Assembly: GCA_027310665.1 (NCBI GenBank)
Contig: DAIDAJ010000047.1
Span: 1-64,000 of the forward strand
Origin: Sideroxydans sp.
GTDB lineage: Bacteria > Pseudomonadota > Gammaproteobacteria > Burkholderiales > Gallionellaceae
Reading direction: 5' to 3'
DNA: 64,000 bases
Shown: positions 8,131-18,814 of the stretch, piece after piece
Numbering within the stretch: position 1 is the first letter of the stretch
Layout: every line of letters starts with the position of its first letter
The notes under the pieces: generated by a model
What the model saw: the letters and a program-made list of their open reading frames with translations, nothing else
The model's database searches: none
Told to the model about the DNA's origin: nothing
Program-made: the position numbers and the translations under genes

Positions 8131-10152
8131 ATGGCATTTAAGTTACCGTTCAAATGGCCGAATAAAAAAGCGCCGGGCTTCGTCAACAAGGGCGAACTCA
8201 AGGCAAAAGATGTCAGGACGATACAAATACCATGGTTCAGCAAGCAGTCATTTGACAAGCAACTGCGCGTCCTGGGCGCATTGTTGCTGCTTTTTCTGTT
8301 CATCGCGGCGGCGTTTACCTATATCGATACGCGCGACACGTCCTATAGTTCGCACTACGTTGCGAGATCATCCAAGCTGCTGATGTTGTCGCAACGCCTG
8401 GCGAAAGACGCGGCAGCCAGCTTCTCGGGCGATTCGGCAGCGTTCGAGGAACTGGGAGATACCCGCACCGAATTTTCCGCCATTCTCGAATCCCTGGACA
8501 AGGGCAGCGACAAATATCCTCCTACAGAGGGCGCGGCACGTGACCCGTTGAATGATCTGCTGGCTCACTGGAAGCGCATGACCGGCCTGATGGATGAACT
8601 CGAAAAAGGACGTCCGTTGCTGGTGACATTGCAGCGCGGTGCGGCAGGACAGCGCGACATGATCAACCTGGCCAACCAGGTTGCCGACAGGGCCGCGCCT
8701 GCCTACAAGCAGAAAGCCGACCGCCTGAACCTGCTGGTGGAGCAGATCACCGGCGCCGTGCAGATGGTGCTCACTTCAGCCTCGACGGAAGACCTGCCGG
8801 GGCTGGACGCGAAGATGAACGAGGCGCAGGCGCTGATCAACGAGCTGCCGCAGAACGATGCGACGGTGATGCTGCTGAAGGATGACTTCGAAGGCTACCA
8901 GTCGGTGGTTGGCTTCATTGCCGCCAATGCGGGCGATGTATTGACGTCGCGCCTGGCGGGGCGGCGTGTCCAGGAAGAGGGCGACCAGCTGCTGACCGCG
9001 ACGCAAAATCTGGTGAACAGCTACGAAGGCTCAACGGCCGGACGCCTGTCCAGCTTTGCAGTGTTCTTCTCCGGCGGCATGGTTCTGCTGTTGCTGTTGA
9101 TGCTATCCAAGATATATCTGGACGAATCGAAACGCCGCGAACGCGAAGCCGGACAGACAAACCGCAATAACCAGCAGGCCATTTTGCGCCTGATGAACGA
9201 ATTGTCGGACTTGGCCGACGGCGACCTGACAATCCGCGCGACGGTGTCGGAAGACATCACCGGCGCGATCGCGGACTCGGTCAACTACACGACCGACGAG
9301 TTGCGCAAACTGGTCTTGCGCGTGACGACGGCGTCGAAGCAAGTGGAGCGGGCAACTGGCGAAGCCGGCGCGGTTACCAAGGAGCTGCTGAACGCGACCC
9401 TGAAACAGGCGGCCGAGATCCGCGATGCGGGCGGGGCGGTCGAGCTCATGACGAAATCCATTCAGGAGGTTGACAGCAGCGCGGCACAATCGTCGGAAGT
9501 GGCACGGCGCACACTGGCGGTTACGGAACAGGGCGCGCGTGCGGTGCAGAATTCGGTGTCCAGTATGGACAGCATCCGCGAACAGATCCAGGATACATCC
9601 AAGCGCATCAAACGCCTTGGCGAGAGTTCGCAGGAGATCGGCGAGATCGTGGACCTGATCTCGGACATTACCGAGCAGACCAACGTGCTGGCGCTGAACG
9701 CGGCGATCCAGGCGGCTTCGGCCGGCGAAGCAGGACGAGGTTTTGCGGTGGTGGCGGAAGAAGTGCAGCGTCTCGCGGAACGCTCCGCCGAGGCGACCAA
9801 GCAGATCGGTATGCTGGTGAAAACCATTCAGGGCGACACCCAGGATGCCGTGACGGCGATGGAAAAGAGCACCCAGGGTGTGGTCGAAGGTGCCCAGTTG
9901 TCCAACGCCGCGGGTCAGGCGCTGCGCGAGATCGAGAAATCAACGCATGAACTGGCCGACCTGGTGAACAGTATCTCGGTTTCCACGCAGGTGCAGACCG
10001 ACATGGCGCGCGAGGTGGCGGGCTTCATGAACGACATTCTGAAGATCACCGAACAGACTTCGCAGAGTACGCAACGCACTAACGCATCGGTTGCACAGAT
10101 AGAAAGCATGGCGACTGAATTGAACAGCTCCGTATCCGGTTTCAAGCTGTAA
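8131..10152 (+). CDS. pilJ: Twitching-motility methyl-accepting chemoreceptor PilJ
   Basis: A 673-residue chemoreceptor. A TM segment near residues 47-65 (LLLLFLFIAAAFTYI) and a second near 310-330 (GGMVLLLLLMLSKIYL) flank a periplasmic PilJ-type helical sensor. A HAMP-like segment and the cytoplasmic signalling domain follow, with the hairpin-tip motif EQTNVLALNAAIQAA and then FAVVAEEVQRLAERS. I take the ATG at 8131, preceded by GGAAGGAG, rather than an in-frame ATG 29 codons earlier that overlaps pilI. PilJ signals surface or pilus state to ChpA through PilI. Confidence 0.94.
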   Translation: MAFKLPFKWPNKKAPGFVNKGELKAKDVRTIQIPWFSKQSFDKQLRVLGALLLLFLFIAAAFTYIDTRDTSYSSHYVARSSKLLMLSQRLAKDAAASFSGDSAAFEELGDTRTEFSAILESLDKGSDKYPPTEGAARDPLNDLLAHWKRMTGLMDELEKGRPLLVTLQRGAAGQRDMINLANQVADRAAPAYKQKADRLNLLVEQITGAVQMVLTSASTEDLPGLDAKMNEAQALINELPQNDATVMLLKDDFEGYQSVVGFIAANAGDVLTSRLAGRRVQEEGDQLLTATQNLVNSYEGSTAGRLSSFAVFFSGGMVLLLLLMLSKIYLDESKRREREAGQTNRNNQQAILRLMNELSDLADGDLTIRATVSEDITGAIADSVNYTTDELRKLVLRVTTASKQVERATGEAGAVTKELLNATLKQAAEIRDAGGAVELMTKSIQEVDSSAAQSSEVARRTLAVTEQGARAVQNSVSSMDSIREQIQDTSKRIKRLGESSQEIGEIVDLISDITEQTNVLALNAAIQAASAGEAGRGFAVVAEEVQRLAERSAEATKQIGMLVKTIQGDTQDAVTAMEKSTQGVVEGAQLSNAAGQALREIEKSTHELADLVNSISVSTQVQTDMAREVAGFMNDILKITEQTSQSTQRTNASVAQIESMATELNSSVSGFKL

Positions 10153-10161
10153 AGGTCGAAC

Positions 10162-13100
10162 GTGCGGGAACAATTCAATCCCCTGCCGTTGTTGTCAGTC
10201 AAGCCCGGGCTGGACAGCTCGTTGGCGAACATCAGCCGGGATCTGGAGAGCTTTTTTTCGTCCGCCGGAACCGACCGGCAGGCGTTGAACAATGCACGGG
10301 AAGAACTGCACCGTACCGGCGGTGTGTTGCGCATGCTGACGCTGACGGGGCTGTCGGTATTCTGTTCAGAGCTGGAGAAGCTTCTGCAGGAGCTCGTGCA
10401 GGCCGCGGATGTCAGCGCCTTGCGACGCGAGGCCATTCGCCGCGCGCTGTTTGGTCTGACCCATTATCTGGATGCCCTGGCGGATGGCGCCAGCAACGCC
10501 ACCTTGCGCTTGTTCCACGAATATCAGGAACTGCTCCAGGCGCGCGGACAGGAAATGGCCTTCGAGGTGGATCTGTTCTTTCCGTCCTTGCAGGTAGAGT
10601 TGCCCCAGGCCCTGTTGCAGCAGCCCCAAGTGGGCGATGCACAGACACATATCAAGTCCGCCCGCATGCACTATCAACAGGCGTTGCTGAAATGGCTGCG
10701 CCATGACGGCACCGCGGAGGCCCTGCAAGCGATGATGGCTGCTGTGCGGGACGTTATGGCTTGCGTCCCGCAGAATCTGCAGCGGGCTTACTGGTGGGTG
10801 GCGTTCGGTCTGCTGGATTGCATTCTCCACGAAGGCATCCCGCCGGAGTTGAGTGTCAAGAAATCGCTTAGCCGCATCGATCTCAAGATGAAATCGCTGA
10901 TTGACGGCAGCCCTTTCGACGACGAAATCGCCATGAGTGAAGCGTTGTATCTCATTGCACGCAGCCATTCCGTGAGCGATACGGTCGAACAGATCAAGAC
11001 AGCCTATGCGCTCGACGTCTATCTGCCTGAAGACCAGCCCATGCCGCCAAGCGAGACCGCTGCCTTGCTCGACAACATGCGTGCCGAACTTAACGTGGCG
11101 GAGGCATCCTGGGAAGAATGCATAGCCGAAGCCGGTGGAGCCTGCCAGAAATTTGCCTCGGACATGGAGAGGGTGCACGGATTGTCCGAGCATCTCGACC
11201 GCAATACCCTGCAATTCCTGAGCAAGCAGATCCATGCCGCGGCGTTGCAAGCCGATGCGCCGGAGCGGGCGCAACGCATCTCCATGGATATGGCGATGGC
11301 CCTGTTGCTGCTCGGCAGCGGGATCGAACATTACCAGCATCTGGGCAGCGGTTTCCAGGAACAGGCGCGCATCCTGAGTTCGCGCTTGCAGGCCGGCATG
11401 ATGCGCATGCCGGAGGACGCGAACAAGCTGTCCAGCCTGATCTCGCTTTACTGCCAGATGGAACAACAGGAAGTCATGGTGCCGTTGGCCGTCGAGATGC
11501 AGGGGAACCTGCAAAACATCGAGCAGAATCTGAATGCCTTCTTCAATAATGCCGCGAAACGAACCGAACTGTCGCAAATCGGCCGGATGTTGAACCAGGT
11601 TCAGGGCGGATTGCATATACTCTCGCTGGACGTCGCGGTGCAGCTGATCGGCCTGTTGCGTCAAGTGACCGAGCGCTACGTACAGGGTGGTACGCCTTCG
11701 GCTTCCGAGATGCGTAACGTAGCCGCTGCCGTCAGCACCCTGGAAGAATATGTGCACAGTCTCGTACTCGGCCACAAGCCGGATCCCTCGGCGCTGAACA
11801 GCGCTTTGCACGATATCGCCGAAATGCGCACCACCGAAGGGGGGCAGGAAGAAGCGACACCGACGCAGGAGGAAACCGTAACGACCGGCGTCTCGATCAG
11901 GACGGGCGGCGAGGACGAGGAACTGCTGGAAGTCTTCCTCGAAGAAGCGCGTGAAGTCATGGAGACCTTGCGCAGCAATCTGGAGATCAGCCGTTTGCAT
12001 ATGGACAGCCGTGAGCCGCTGGTGACCATGCGGCGCGGGTTCCACACGCTCAAGGGCAGCGGCCGCATGGTCGGGCTCACAGAACTGGGCGAAGTCGCCT
12101 GGGCAGTGGAACGAGCGATGAACAAATGGCTGCAGGAAAGCAAACCGGCCACGCCCGCGCTGCTCGACATGATCGGCGATGCCGAGGTCCTGTTCCAGCA
12201 CTGGATCGACATGCTAAGCAGCGGCAGCACGAACGCCATCATCGACACCTCGTATTTGCTCACGGTGGCCGACTGCATCGAGAATGGCAAGCCGATTCCC
12301 CAAGCCAGGCTTGAACAGCCGGCAGCGGAAGTTCAAAGCGAAGCGGTTGAAAGCAGAGGTGAAGGCCCGGTCGAGGTCGGGTCGGTCAGCCTGTCGCTGG
12401 CGTTGTTCAACATCGCAACCGAAGAAGCAGCTGGCCACGTGTACGCGCTGTATGAGCAACTTGCGCTGTTGCACGAGACTGCATCACATATTGTCACCTA
12501 CGAGTTCATGCGCGCGGCCCATACATTGGCAGGCGTGAATCGCACCATGGGCTTTGCACAGGTCGCCGAACTGGCATACGCGCTGGAACAGTGGCTCGAA
12601 GAACGTATCGACAAGCCGAACATTGTGAGTGAGCAGCAGATGATGCTCATCGACCAAGCGGTGCAGAAGCTGGATGAAATGTGCGTCATGGTGAGGGAAC
12701 ACCGTCAGGAACCGGCACCAGAGCCTGAATTGATCGCCCAATTGCAGGCAAACAGGGAAATTGCGGAAAGCGACACGGCCGCACAGGAGCTGGAGGCCAT
12801 CCAGGCGCCGGAAATTCAATTCCCGTCAGCACCTGTTGAGAATGCCGCCGAATCCGAGGTTATTCCCGAAGCCATGCCGGACTTCGAGTTCATGGCGGAA
12901 AGCCCATCGCAGAATGCGGGGGAATTGCAGGCATTGGAGATGTCCGAAGCCGAAACGGGGGCAGTTCCGCCGCCGGAACATGCGGTGGAAACCGCGCCGG
13001 CCCTTGAACTGCAGCCCGAAATCAATCCGCATGCCGCGCCAGCCCGGGAAGCGGGCGATGCAGGCACTGCAGCAACGACGGATGCGGAGCAACCCTCCGG

Positions 13101-15378
13101 GCAGCGGGCTACCCATGTCGAACGCGGCGTGCACGACGAGGTAGACGAGCAATTGCTGCCGATCTTCCTGGAAGAAGCCCACGAATTGTATCCGCAGATC
13201 GGCAGCACATTGCGCGCCTGGCGCGAGCGCCCGAGCGATGCGCAACTGGGCCGCAACCTTCAGCGCAGCTTGCATACACTTAAAGGCAGCGCCCGCATGG
13301 CGGGCGCGATGCGCCTGGGAGAGCTGACACACCGCGTAGAAGACCGCGTGGAAAGAACGATGGCCGAAGGCGCGTTTGACGCAGACCTGTGGAGCGACCT
13401 GGATAGCTATCTGGATCGCATCGGCAACGCCATTGAGCAACTGCAAACCCCGCAGGTGCATGCGGAAGCGGGCGTTCAGCCCGCTGCCGAAAAGGCGGTG
13501 CAGCAACAATTCGAGGCTATCCAGATCGTCCCGGTCCAGGCATTGGAGGTCGGTGCGGAGCGCGCCATGCAGGCGGCCTTGCTGCGCGTACGGTCCGACA
13601 CGGTGGACAGGCTGGTGAACGAGGCGGGCGAGATCAGCGTCGCGCGCTCGCGTGCCGAGCTGGAATTGCGCGAATTCAAGAACAGCGTGCTGGACCTGAC
13701 GGACAGTGTGAACCGGCTGCGCAAGCAGCTGCGCGAGATCGAGATCCATGCCGAAGGACAGATGCAGGCACGCATATCGGTCAGCGGCGAAAGCGCGGAG
13801 AAATTCGATCCGCTCGAATTCGACCGCTTTACGCGATTCCAGGAAGTGACCCGCTTCATGAACGAAAGCGTGCACGACGTTCAGACCGTACAACAGACCC
13901 TGCTGAAGAACCTTGCCGAGACCGAGGCGGCACTCAGTGCACAGGCCCATCTCAACCGCGACCTGCAACAGGGCTTGATGGCCATCCGCATGGTGCCTTT
14001 CGCCAGCATCAGCGAACGTCTCTATCGCATCGTGCGCCAGACCGGCAAAGAGCTGGGCAAGCGTGCCAACCTTGAACTATCCGGCACCGAGGTCGAGCTG
14101 GATCGCAGCGTGCTGGAAAAGATGACTGCTCCGTTCGAGCATTTGCTGCGCAATGCCATTGCGCACGGCCTGGAGACATCGGAGCAGCGGGTCAAGGCGA
14201 ACAAGGAGCCGATCGGCGAGATTCGTCTGTCCCTGCGCCAGGAAAGCAACGAGGTGGTTTTCGAATTCAGCGATGACGGCGCGGGGTTGGATATCGCGCG
14301 CGTGCGCCAAAAAGCGGTAGAGACTGGCGTATTGCAGGAAAACGAAGAAATCAGCGACGAGCAGGCGATGCAACTGATATTCACTCCCGGGCTTTCAACC
14401 GCCCAGGAAGTGACTGAAATCTCCGGTCGTGGCGTTGGGCTCGATGTGGTGCGCAGCGAGATCACCGCGCTGGGCGGGCGTGTCGACGTCGTATCCGTTC
14501 CCGGACGCGGCGTGCGATTTACCATCCACCTGCCGCTGACGCTGGCAGTGACACAGACCCTGATGGTGCGTGTCGGGCAGTCCGTCTATGCGCTGCCCTC
14601 GACCATGGTCGAGAACGCCCAGCAACTCAAGCCGGCCGCACTGGAGGCATCTTACAAGCAGCAATACATCGACTGGCAGGGCGCCCGGTACCCGCTGTAT
14701 TTCCTGGCGCGCCTGTTGGGCGACGACGAGGCCGAGATCGTAAGCCAGCCGCACAATCCGGTGCTGTTGCTGCGCTCCGGAGAGAACCGCATCGCGGTGC
14801 ACGTCGATGAATTGCTCGGCAACCAGGAAGCGGTGGTAAAGAACATCGGTCCGCAACTGGCGCGTTTGCCCGGTATAGCGGGCGCAACGGTGGCCGGCAA
14901 CGGTAAGGTCATCCTCATTATCAACCCGATTGCTTTCACCCAGCGCATCGCCGTGACGCGCAAGATCGCCAAAGAAGCCAAGCCTGCGGTACACAGCCTG
15001 CCGACCATCATGATCGTGGACGACTCGCTGACAGTGCGCAAGATCACCAGCCGCCTGCTGGCACGCTCCGGCTATCAGGTGCTTACGGCCAAAGATGGCG
15101 TCGATGCGCTGGAACAACTCGTCGACGTGTTGCCGGACGTGATGTTGCTGGATGTGGAGATGCCGCGTATGGACGGCTTCGAACTGACGAAGCGCCTGCG
15201 CCAGGATGCCCGTACCCAAGACTTGCCGATCATCATGATCACCTCGCGCACTGCCGACAAGCACCACCGCTATGCGATGGAACTGGGCGTGAACGAATAT
15301 ATGGGCAAGCCCTATCAGGAAGAAGAGCTGCTGGAAAACATCGCCCGCTTCGTCGCTGCCGGACCGAAGCCAAATTGA
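10162..15378 (+). CDS. chpA: Hybrid sensor histidine kinase ChpA/PilL of the Chp system
   Basis: A 1738-residue CheA-type hybrid kinase starting at GTG. Three phosphotransfer-like domains are visible. Their His-bearing motifs are [10 protein letters not shown] (about residue 627), [10 protein letters not shown] (about 787) and [10 protein letters not shown] (about 1037). They are separated by Glu/Ala/Pro-rich linkers. A CheA dimerisation helix pair, an HATPase domain ([29 protein letters not shown]), a CheW domain and a C-terminal receiver ([24 protein letters not shown]) follow. The P. aeruginosa homologue is longer, with more Xpt domains. It is the kinase for PilG and PilH. Confidence 0.94.
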   Translation: MREQFNPLPLLSVKPGLDSSLANISRDLESFFSSAGTDRQALNNAREELHRTGGVLRMLTLTGLSVFCSELEKLLQELVQAADVSALRREAIRRALFGLTHYLDALADGASNATLRLFHEYQELLQARGQEMAFEVDLFFPSLQVELPQALLQQPQVGDAQTHIKSARMHYQQALLKWLRHDGTAEALQAMMAAVRDVMACVPQNLQRAYWWVAFGLLDCILHEGIPPELSVKKSLSRIDLKMKSLIDGSPFDDEIAMSEALYLIARSHSVSDTVEQIKTAYALDVYLPEDQPMPPSETAALLDNMRAELNVAEASWEECIAEAGGACQKFASDMERVHGLSEHLDRNTLQFLSKQIHAAALQADAPERAQRISMDMAMALLLLGSGIEHYQHLGSGFQEQARILSSRLQAGMMRMPEDANKLSSLISLYCQMEQQEVMVPLAVEMQGNLQNIEQNLNAFFNNAAKRTELSQIGRMLNQVQGGLHILSLDVAVQLIGLLRQVTERYVQGGTPSASEMRNVAAAVSTLEEYVHSLVLGHKPDPSALNSALHDIAEMRTTEGGQEEATPTQEETVTTGVSIRTGGEDEELLEVFLEEAREVMETLRSNLEISRLHMDSREPLVTMRRGFHTLKGSGRMVGLTELGEVAWAVERAMNKWLQESKPATPALLDMIGDAEVLFQHWIDMLSSGSTNAIIDTSYLLTVADCIENGKPIPQARLEQPAAEVQSEAVESRGEGPVEVGSVSLSLALFNIATEEAAGHVYALYEQLALLHETASHIVTYEFMRAAHTLAGVNRTMGFAQVAELAYALEQWLEERIDKPNIVSEQQMMLIDQAVQKLDEMCVMVREHRQEPAPEPELIAQLQANREIAESDTAAQELEAIQAPEIQFPSAPVENAAESEVIPEAMPDFEFMAESPSQNAGELQALEMSEAETGAVPPPEHAVETAPALELQPEINPHAAPAREAGDAGTAATTDAEQPSGQRATHVERGVHDEVDEQLLPIFLEEAHELYPQIGSTLRAWRERPSDAQLGRNLQRSLHTLKGSARMAGAMRLGELTHRVEDRVERTMAEGAFDADLWSDLDSYLDRIGNAIEQLQTPQVHAEAGVQPAAEKAVQQQFEAIQIVPVQALEVGAERAMQAALLRVRSDTVDRLVNEAGEISVARSRAELELREFKNSVLDLTDSVNRLRKQLREIEIHAEGQMQARISVSGESAEKFDPLEFDRFTRFQEVTRFMNESVHDVQTVQQTLLKNLAETEAALSAQAHLNRDLQQGLMAIRMVPFASISERLYRIVRQTGKELGKRANLELSGTEVELDRSVLEKMTAPFEHLLRNAIAHGLETSEQRVKANKEPIGEIRLSLRQESNEVVFEFSDDGAGLDIARVRQKAVETGVLQENEEISDEQAMQLIFTPGLSTAQEVTEISGRGVGLDVVRSEITALGGRVDVVSVPGRGVRFTIHLPLTLAVTQTLMVRVGQSVYALPSTMVENAQQLKPAALEASYKQQYIDWQGARYPLYFLARLLGDDEAEIVSQPHNPVLLLRSGENRIAVHVDELLGNQEAVVKNIGPQLARLPGIAGATVAGNGKVILIINPIAFTQRIAVTRKIAKEAKPAVHSLPTIMIVDDSLTVRKITSRLLARSGYQVLTAKDGVDALEQLVDVLPDVMLLDVEMPRMDGFELTKRLRQDARTQDLPIIMITSRTADKHHRYAMELGVNEYMGKPYQEEELLENIARFVAAGPKPN

Positions 15379-15409
15379 GATTCGTACTCAGGCAGATTAC
15401 AATGCTGCC

Positions 15410-15970
15410 ATGTCCGGGTTGAATCTCACAAATCACTTTCTGATCGCCATGCCGGCGATGACGGATCCTTTCTTTGCCAAATCCCTGACCTATGTGTGTG
15501 AACACAATGAACAGGGCGCGATGGGCATCGTCGTGAACCGCCCGATCAGCCTGACCTTGAGCGAATTGTTTGCGCAGATCAATATGCCGCTCAAACCGGC
15601 CGAACTGGAAGATGTGCTGGTGCACTTCGGCGGGCCGGTGCAGACCGACCGGGGATTCGTCCTGCACGACACGGGCGGACCGTGGCAATCGACCCTGCAA
15701 GTCAATGACAAGATCGGCCTGACGACCTCCAGGGACATCCTTCAGGCGGTTGGCGAAGGACAGGGCCCGCAGCATCTGCTGGTGACGTTGGGCTACGCCG
15801 GCTGGTCCGAAGGCCAGCTGGAGCAGGAGCTTGCGGACAATGCCTGGCTCAGCGTGCTTGCGTCCGAACATATCCTGTTCGAACTGCCCGCCGAAGAAAG
15901 ACTGCCGGCGGCGATGGCGCTGCTCGGGATCGATTTCGCGTCCCTTTCTGACGAGGCCGGACATGCCTGA
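15410..15970 (+). CDS. algH: YqgE/AlgH family protein
   Basis: A 186-residue UPF0301/AlgH protein beginning [20 protein letters not shown] and containing [16 protein letters not shown] and [14 protein letters not shown], all family hallmarks. The molecular function is unclear; the family owes its name to an alginate regulation phenotype in Pseudomonas. It is almost always next to ruvX, as here, where the ruvX ATG overlaps its stop codon by 8 bp. It follows chpA by about 30 bp on the same strand. Confidence 0.92.
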   Translation: MSGLNLTNHFLIAMPAMTDPFFAKSLTYVCEHNEQGAMGIVVNRPISLTLSELFAQINMPLKPAELEDVLVHFGGPVQTDRGFVLHDTGGPWQSTLQVNDKIGLTTSRDILQAVGEGQGPQHLLVTLGYAGWSEGQLEQELADNAWLSVLASEHILFELPAEERLPAAMALLGIDFASLSDEAGHA

Positions 15971-16583
15971 TAAGGCAGGGATCAGGATCGAGGATTCAGG
16001 ATCGGGCAAGGCGCAGGAAATTGAGAAACCAGCAATAACACCAGCACATCGTACTGTCGCTGGCTCCCCAATCCCCAATCCACAATCACCCGCAAGGGGT
16101 ACGCCGGTGGGTTCCCCGCTGCTCCGCAGCGACCCCTCCGCAGCCTCGATCTTATCCGGCACGCTGCTTGCATTCGATTTCGGCACGAAACGCATCGGTA
16201 TCGCAGTCGGGAATACCGTATCGCGCACGGCTCAACCGCTCACCACCATCAACGACGAGAAGAACGATACCCGCTTCGCGGCCATTGCCGCGCTCCTCGA
16301 GGAATGGCAGCCGGCGGCGCTGGTGATCGGCCTGCCGTGCAACGACGACGGGACGCCGCACGAAATGACCGCATTGTGCCGCCGTTTCGCGAACCGCCTG
16401 AAAGGACGTTTCAATTTGCCCACTCTACTGATTGATGAGCGTTATACTTCCGCTGCCGCGAGCTCGGTCCTGGATGAAGCGGGAATATATGGCAGAAAGC
16501 AGAAATCCCTCATTGACCAGTATGCCGCGCAGCAGATACTGCAGGCATATTTCGATGAACCCGGCGCAGGAATCTATGCATGA
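15963..16583 (+). CDS. ruvX: Holliday junction resolvase-like protein RuvX/YqgF with a repeat-derived N-terminal extension
   Basis: From about residue 67 the protein is a normal YqgF/RuvX RNase-H-fold nuclease ([54 protein letters not shown]). The family is about 140-155 residues, whereas this frame gives 206. The first 65 residues are encoded by heptad repeats (15980-16107, 16066-16086) and a palindromic repeat (16087-16135). A GTG at 16107 in the same frame could be the real start (158 residues) but lacks an obvious ribosome site. Family roles are 16S rRNA 5' maturation or junction resolution. pyrB follows with an ATGA overlap. Confidence 0.85.
   Translation: MPDKAGIRIEDSGSGKAQEIEKPAITPAHRTVAGSPIPNPQSPARGTPVGSPLLRSDPSAASILSGTLLAFDFGTKRIGIAVGNTVSRTAQPLTTINDEKNDTRFAAIAALLEEWQPAALVIGLPCNDDGTPHEMTALCRRFANRLKGRFNLPTLLIDERYTSAAASSVLDEAGIYGRKQKSLIDQYAAQQILQAYFDEPGAGIYA
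15980..16086. repeat. Heptad-repeat element in the ruvX 5' region
   Basis: Left arm: four 7-bp units of the type ATYNRGG (15980-16007). Right arm: CCCCAAT, CCCCAAT, CCACAAT (16066-16086). The two arms are loosely complementary (GGATTCAGG against CCCCAATCC) and enclose about 60 bp. The right arm is stop-free in all frames and is read as SPIPNPQSP inside RuvX. The layout, G-rich heptads left and C-rich heptads right, matches the elements at 41552-41998 and 46340-46450. Confidence 0.6.
16087..16135. repeat. REP-like palindromic element in ruvX
   Basis: It begins with CACCCGCAAGGGGTA (ACCC/GGGT arms), which also occurs in prlC at 19574. A perfect 6-bp hairpin CGCTGC-TCC-GCAGCG follows at 16117-16131. 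It is translated in frame as part of the N-terminal extension of RuvX. Confidence 0.55.
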
Positions 16584-17533
16584 AAAATCCCCAATTAAAT
16601 AAAAACGGCGAATTGCAGCACCTGCTGACCACCGACGGCCTGCCGGCGAGCATTCTCCGCTACCTCCTGGACCGGGCGACCGACTTCGTGAATGTTGCCG
16701 AGGGCCGCGAGATCAAAAAGGTCCCGTTGCTGCACGGCAAGTCGGTGTTCAACATTTTCTTCGAGAACAGCACGCGCACCCGCACCACCTTCGAGATCGC
16801 CGCCAAGCGCCTGTCCGCCGACGTCGTGAATCTCAATATCGGTTCCTCCAGCACCAGCAAGGGGGAGACCCTGCTGGATACGGTGGATAACCTGTGCGCG
16901 ATGCATGCCGACATGTTCGTGGTGCGGCACTCATCCAGCGGGGCGGTGCACCTCATCGCCCAGCATGTCGCACCGGAGATCCACGTCATCAACGCCGGCG
17001 ACGGGCGTCACGCGCACCCCACGCAAGCGCTGCTGGACATGTTTACCATCCGCCACTACAAAAAAGAATTCCACAACCTGCGTGTCGCCATCGTCGGCGA
17101 CGTATTGCACTCGCGCGTGGCGCGTTCGCAGATCCATGCGCTGACCACCCTGGGCGTACCTGAAGTGCGCGTGGTAGCGCCCAAAACGCTGCTGCCTACG
17201 CACGTGGAAAAGCTCGGCGTGCAGGTCTATCACGACATGAAGCAAGGACTGAAAGACGTCGATGTGGTGATGATGTTGCGCCTGCAGAACGAGCGCATGC
17301 AGGGAGCGCTACTGCCTTCGGCTCAGGAATATTTCAAATATTACGGATTGACCCAGGAGCGGCTGGCAGAGGCCAGAAGCGACGCCATCGTGATGCATCC
17401 GGGACCGATGAATCGCGGCGTGGAGATCGACTCCAGCGTGGCGGACGGCGCGCAGTCGGTCATCCTGCCGCAAGTCACTTTCGGGATCGCGGTGCGCATG
17501 GCAGTCATGAGTACTCTGGCGGGGGCCAAATGA
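16580..17533 (+). CDS. pyrB: Aspartate carbamoyltransferase catalytic subunit
   Basis: A 317-residue protein with the carbamoyl-phosphate motif [18 protein letters not shown] (about residue 60), [12 protein letters not shown], and the domain-closing motif [13 protein letters not shown]. PyrB joins carbamoyl phosphate and aspartate in the first committed step of pyrimidine synthesis. It overlaps ruvX upstream and pyrC' downstream (ATGA), so the three are translationally coupled. In many relatives a pyrR gene sits between ruvX and pyrB; here there is none. Pairing with an inactive dihydroorotase-like partner is expected of class A ATCases. Confidence 0.95.
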   Translation: MKNPQLNKNGELQHLLTTDGLPASILRYLLDRATDFVNVAEGREIKKVPLLHGKSVFNIFFENSTRTRTTFEIAAKRLSADVVNLNIGSSSTSKGETLLDTVDNLCAMHADMFVVRHSSSGAVHLIAQHVAPEIHVINAGDGRHAHPTQALLDMFTIRHYKKEFHNLRVAIVGDVLHSRVARSQIHALTTLGVPEVRVVAPKTLLPTHVEKLGVQVYHDMKQGLKDVDVVMMLRLQNERMQGALLPSAQEYFKYYGLTQERLAEARSDAIVMHPGPMNRGVEIDSSVADGAQSVILPQVTFGIAVRMAVMSTLAGAK

Positions 17534-18804
17534 ACATCCATATCAAGAACGGTCGCCTGATCGACCCGAAGAACAAGATCGATGCGCAGCTGGACGTGTT
17601 CATCGCGGAAAAACATGTCACCGCCATCGGCAAGGTCCCGGCCGGATTCGTGGCGGAGCAGGTGATCGATGCCGCCGGCCTGATCGTGATGCCCGGCCTT
17701 GTCGATGTCGCGGCGCGCCTGCGTGAGCCGGGCTACGAATACAAGGCCACGCTGGAGTCGGAGATGGACGCGGCGATGGCGGGCGGGGTGACATCGCTGT
17801 CGTGCCCGCCGGATACCGACCCGCCGCTGGACGAACCGGGCCTGGTGGAGATGCTCAAGCACCGCGCCCGCTCGCTCAACCAGGCGAGGGTGTTTCCGGT
17901 CGGCGCGTTGACATACGGATTGAAAGGCGAAGAGTTGACCGAGATGATCGAGCTGACGGAAGCCGGATGCAAGGCGTTCAGCCAGGCCGACGCGCTGCTC
18001 AACGATACGCGCGTGCTGATGCGTGCCATGCAATATGCAGCCACCTTCGGATACCGTGTGTGGCTGCGTCCGCAGGATGCTTTCCTCGCCAAAGACGGCG
18101 TGGCGCACGACGGCGAAGTGGCCACGCGTTTCGGTTTGCCCGCGATCCCGGTGGTGGCGGAGACCATTGCGCTTTCAACCATGCTGCAACTGGCGCGGGA
18201 GACGGGCGTCAAGCTGCATGTTTGCCGCATTTCCAGCGCCGAGGGCGTGGAGATGGTCCGGATCGCCAAGAGCCAGGGGCTGGCGGTGACCTGCGATGTA
18301 TCCATGAACCACGTGCACCTGACGGAAATGGATATCGGCTTCTTCGATGCCAATTGCCACCTGATACCGCCGCTGCGCAGCCTGCGCGACAAGGCGGGTT
18401 TGCGCCAGGGCCTGCTCGACGGAACGATAGACGCGATCTGCTCCAACCACTCGCCGGTAGACGAGGATGCCAAGCTGCTGCCGTTCGCAGAAGCAGAGGC
18501 TGGCGCGACCGGCATGGAGTTGCTGTTGCCGCTGGTACTGAAATGGGCCGGAGAGGAGAAGATTCCGCTGCTGGATGCACTGGCGCGTGTAACCATCAAT
18601 CCGGCGCAACTGCTCGGCGTGAAGATGGGCCACCTGTCGGTCGGCGCGCATGCAGACGTGTGTGTGTTCGATCCTGCGGCTGCGTGGAAGGTAGAACCCT
18701 CCGCGCTGAAGAGCCAGGGCAAGAACACGCCGTTCAACGGCTACACCATGCAGGGCCGGGTGCGACACAGCATCGTCGAAGGTCACCTTGCATATTCAAT
18801 CTAG
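17530..18804 (+). CDS. pyrX: Dihydroorotase-like protein PyrC' (metal ligands missing)
   Basis: A 424-residue amidohydrolase-fold protein of the dihydroorotase family ([15 protein letters not shown]..., [20 protein letters not shown]). The zinc-binding His-X-His expected after PGLVD is replaced: the sequence reads [10 protein letters not shown] where active enzymes have D-HVH-LREPG. The later TDHAPH-type motif reads [11 protein letters not shown] therefore read it as the catalytically inactive PyrC' subunit that stabilises dodecameric aspartate carbamoyltransferase. It overlaps pyrB by 4 bp. A true pyrC must be elsewhere. Confidence 0.88.
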   Translation: MNIHIKNGRLIDPKNKIDAQLDVFIAEKHVTAIGKVPAGFVAEQVIDAAGLIVMPGLVDVAARLREPGYEYKATLESEMDAAMAGGVTSLSCPPDTDPPLDEPGLVEMLKHRARSLNQARVFPVGALTYGLKGEELTEMIELTEAGCKAFSQADALLNDTRVLMRAMQYAATFGYRVWLRPQDAFLAKDGVAHDGEVATRFGLPAIPVVAETIALSTMLQLARETGVKLHVCRISSAEGVEMVRIAKSQGLAVTCDVSMNHVHLTEMDIGFFDANCHLIPPLRSLRDKAGLRQGLLDGTIDAICSNHSPVDEDAKLLPFAEAEAGATGMELLLPLVLKWAGEEKIPLLDALARVTINPAQLLGVKMGHLSVGAHADVCVFDPAAAWKVEPSALKSQGKNTPFNGYTMQGRVRHSIVEGHLAYSI

Positions 18805-18814
18805 GTCGCCATTA

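Noticed and set aside
10366-12201. 611-codon open frame on the minus strand inside chpA
   Set aside because: It is antisense to a clear ChpA coding frame with conserved HPt motifs. High-GC third positions create long antisense frames, and the translation matches no family I know.
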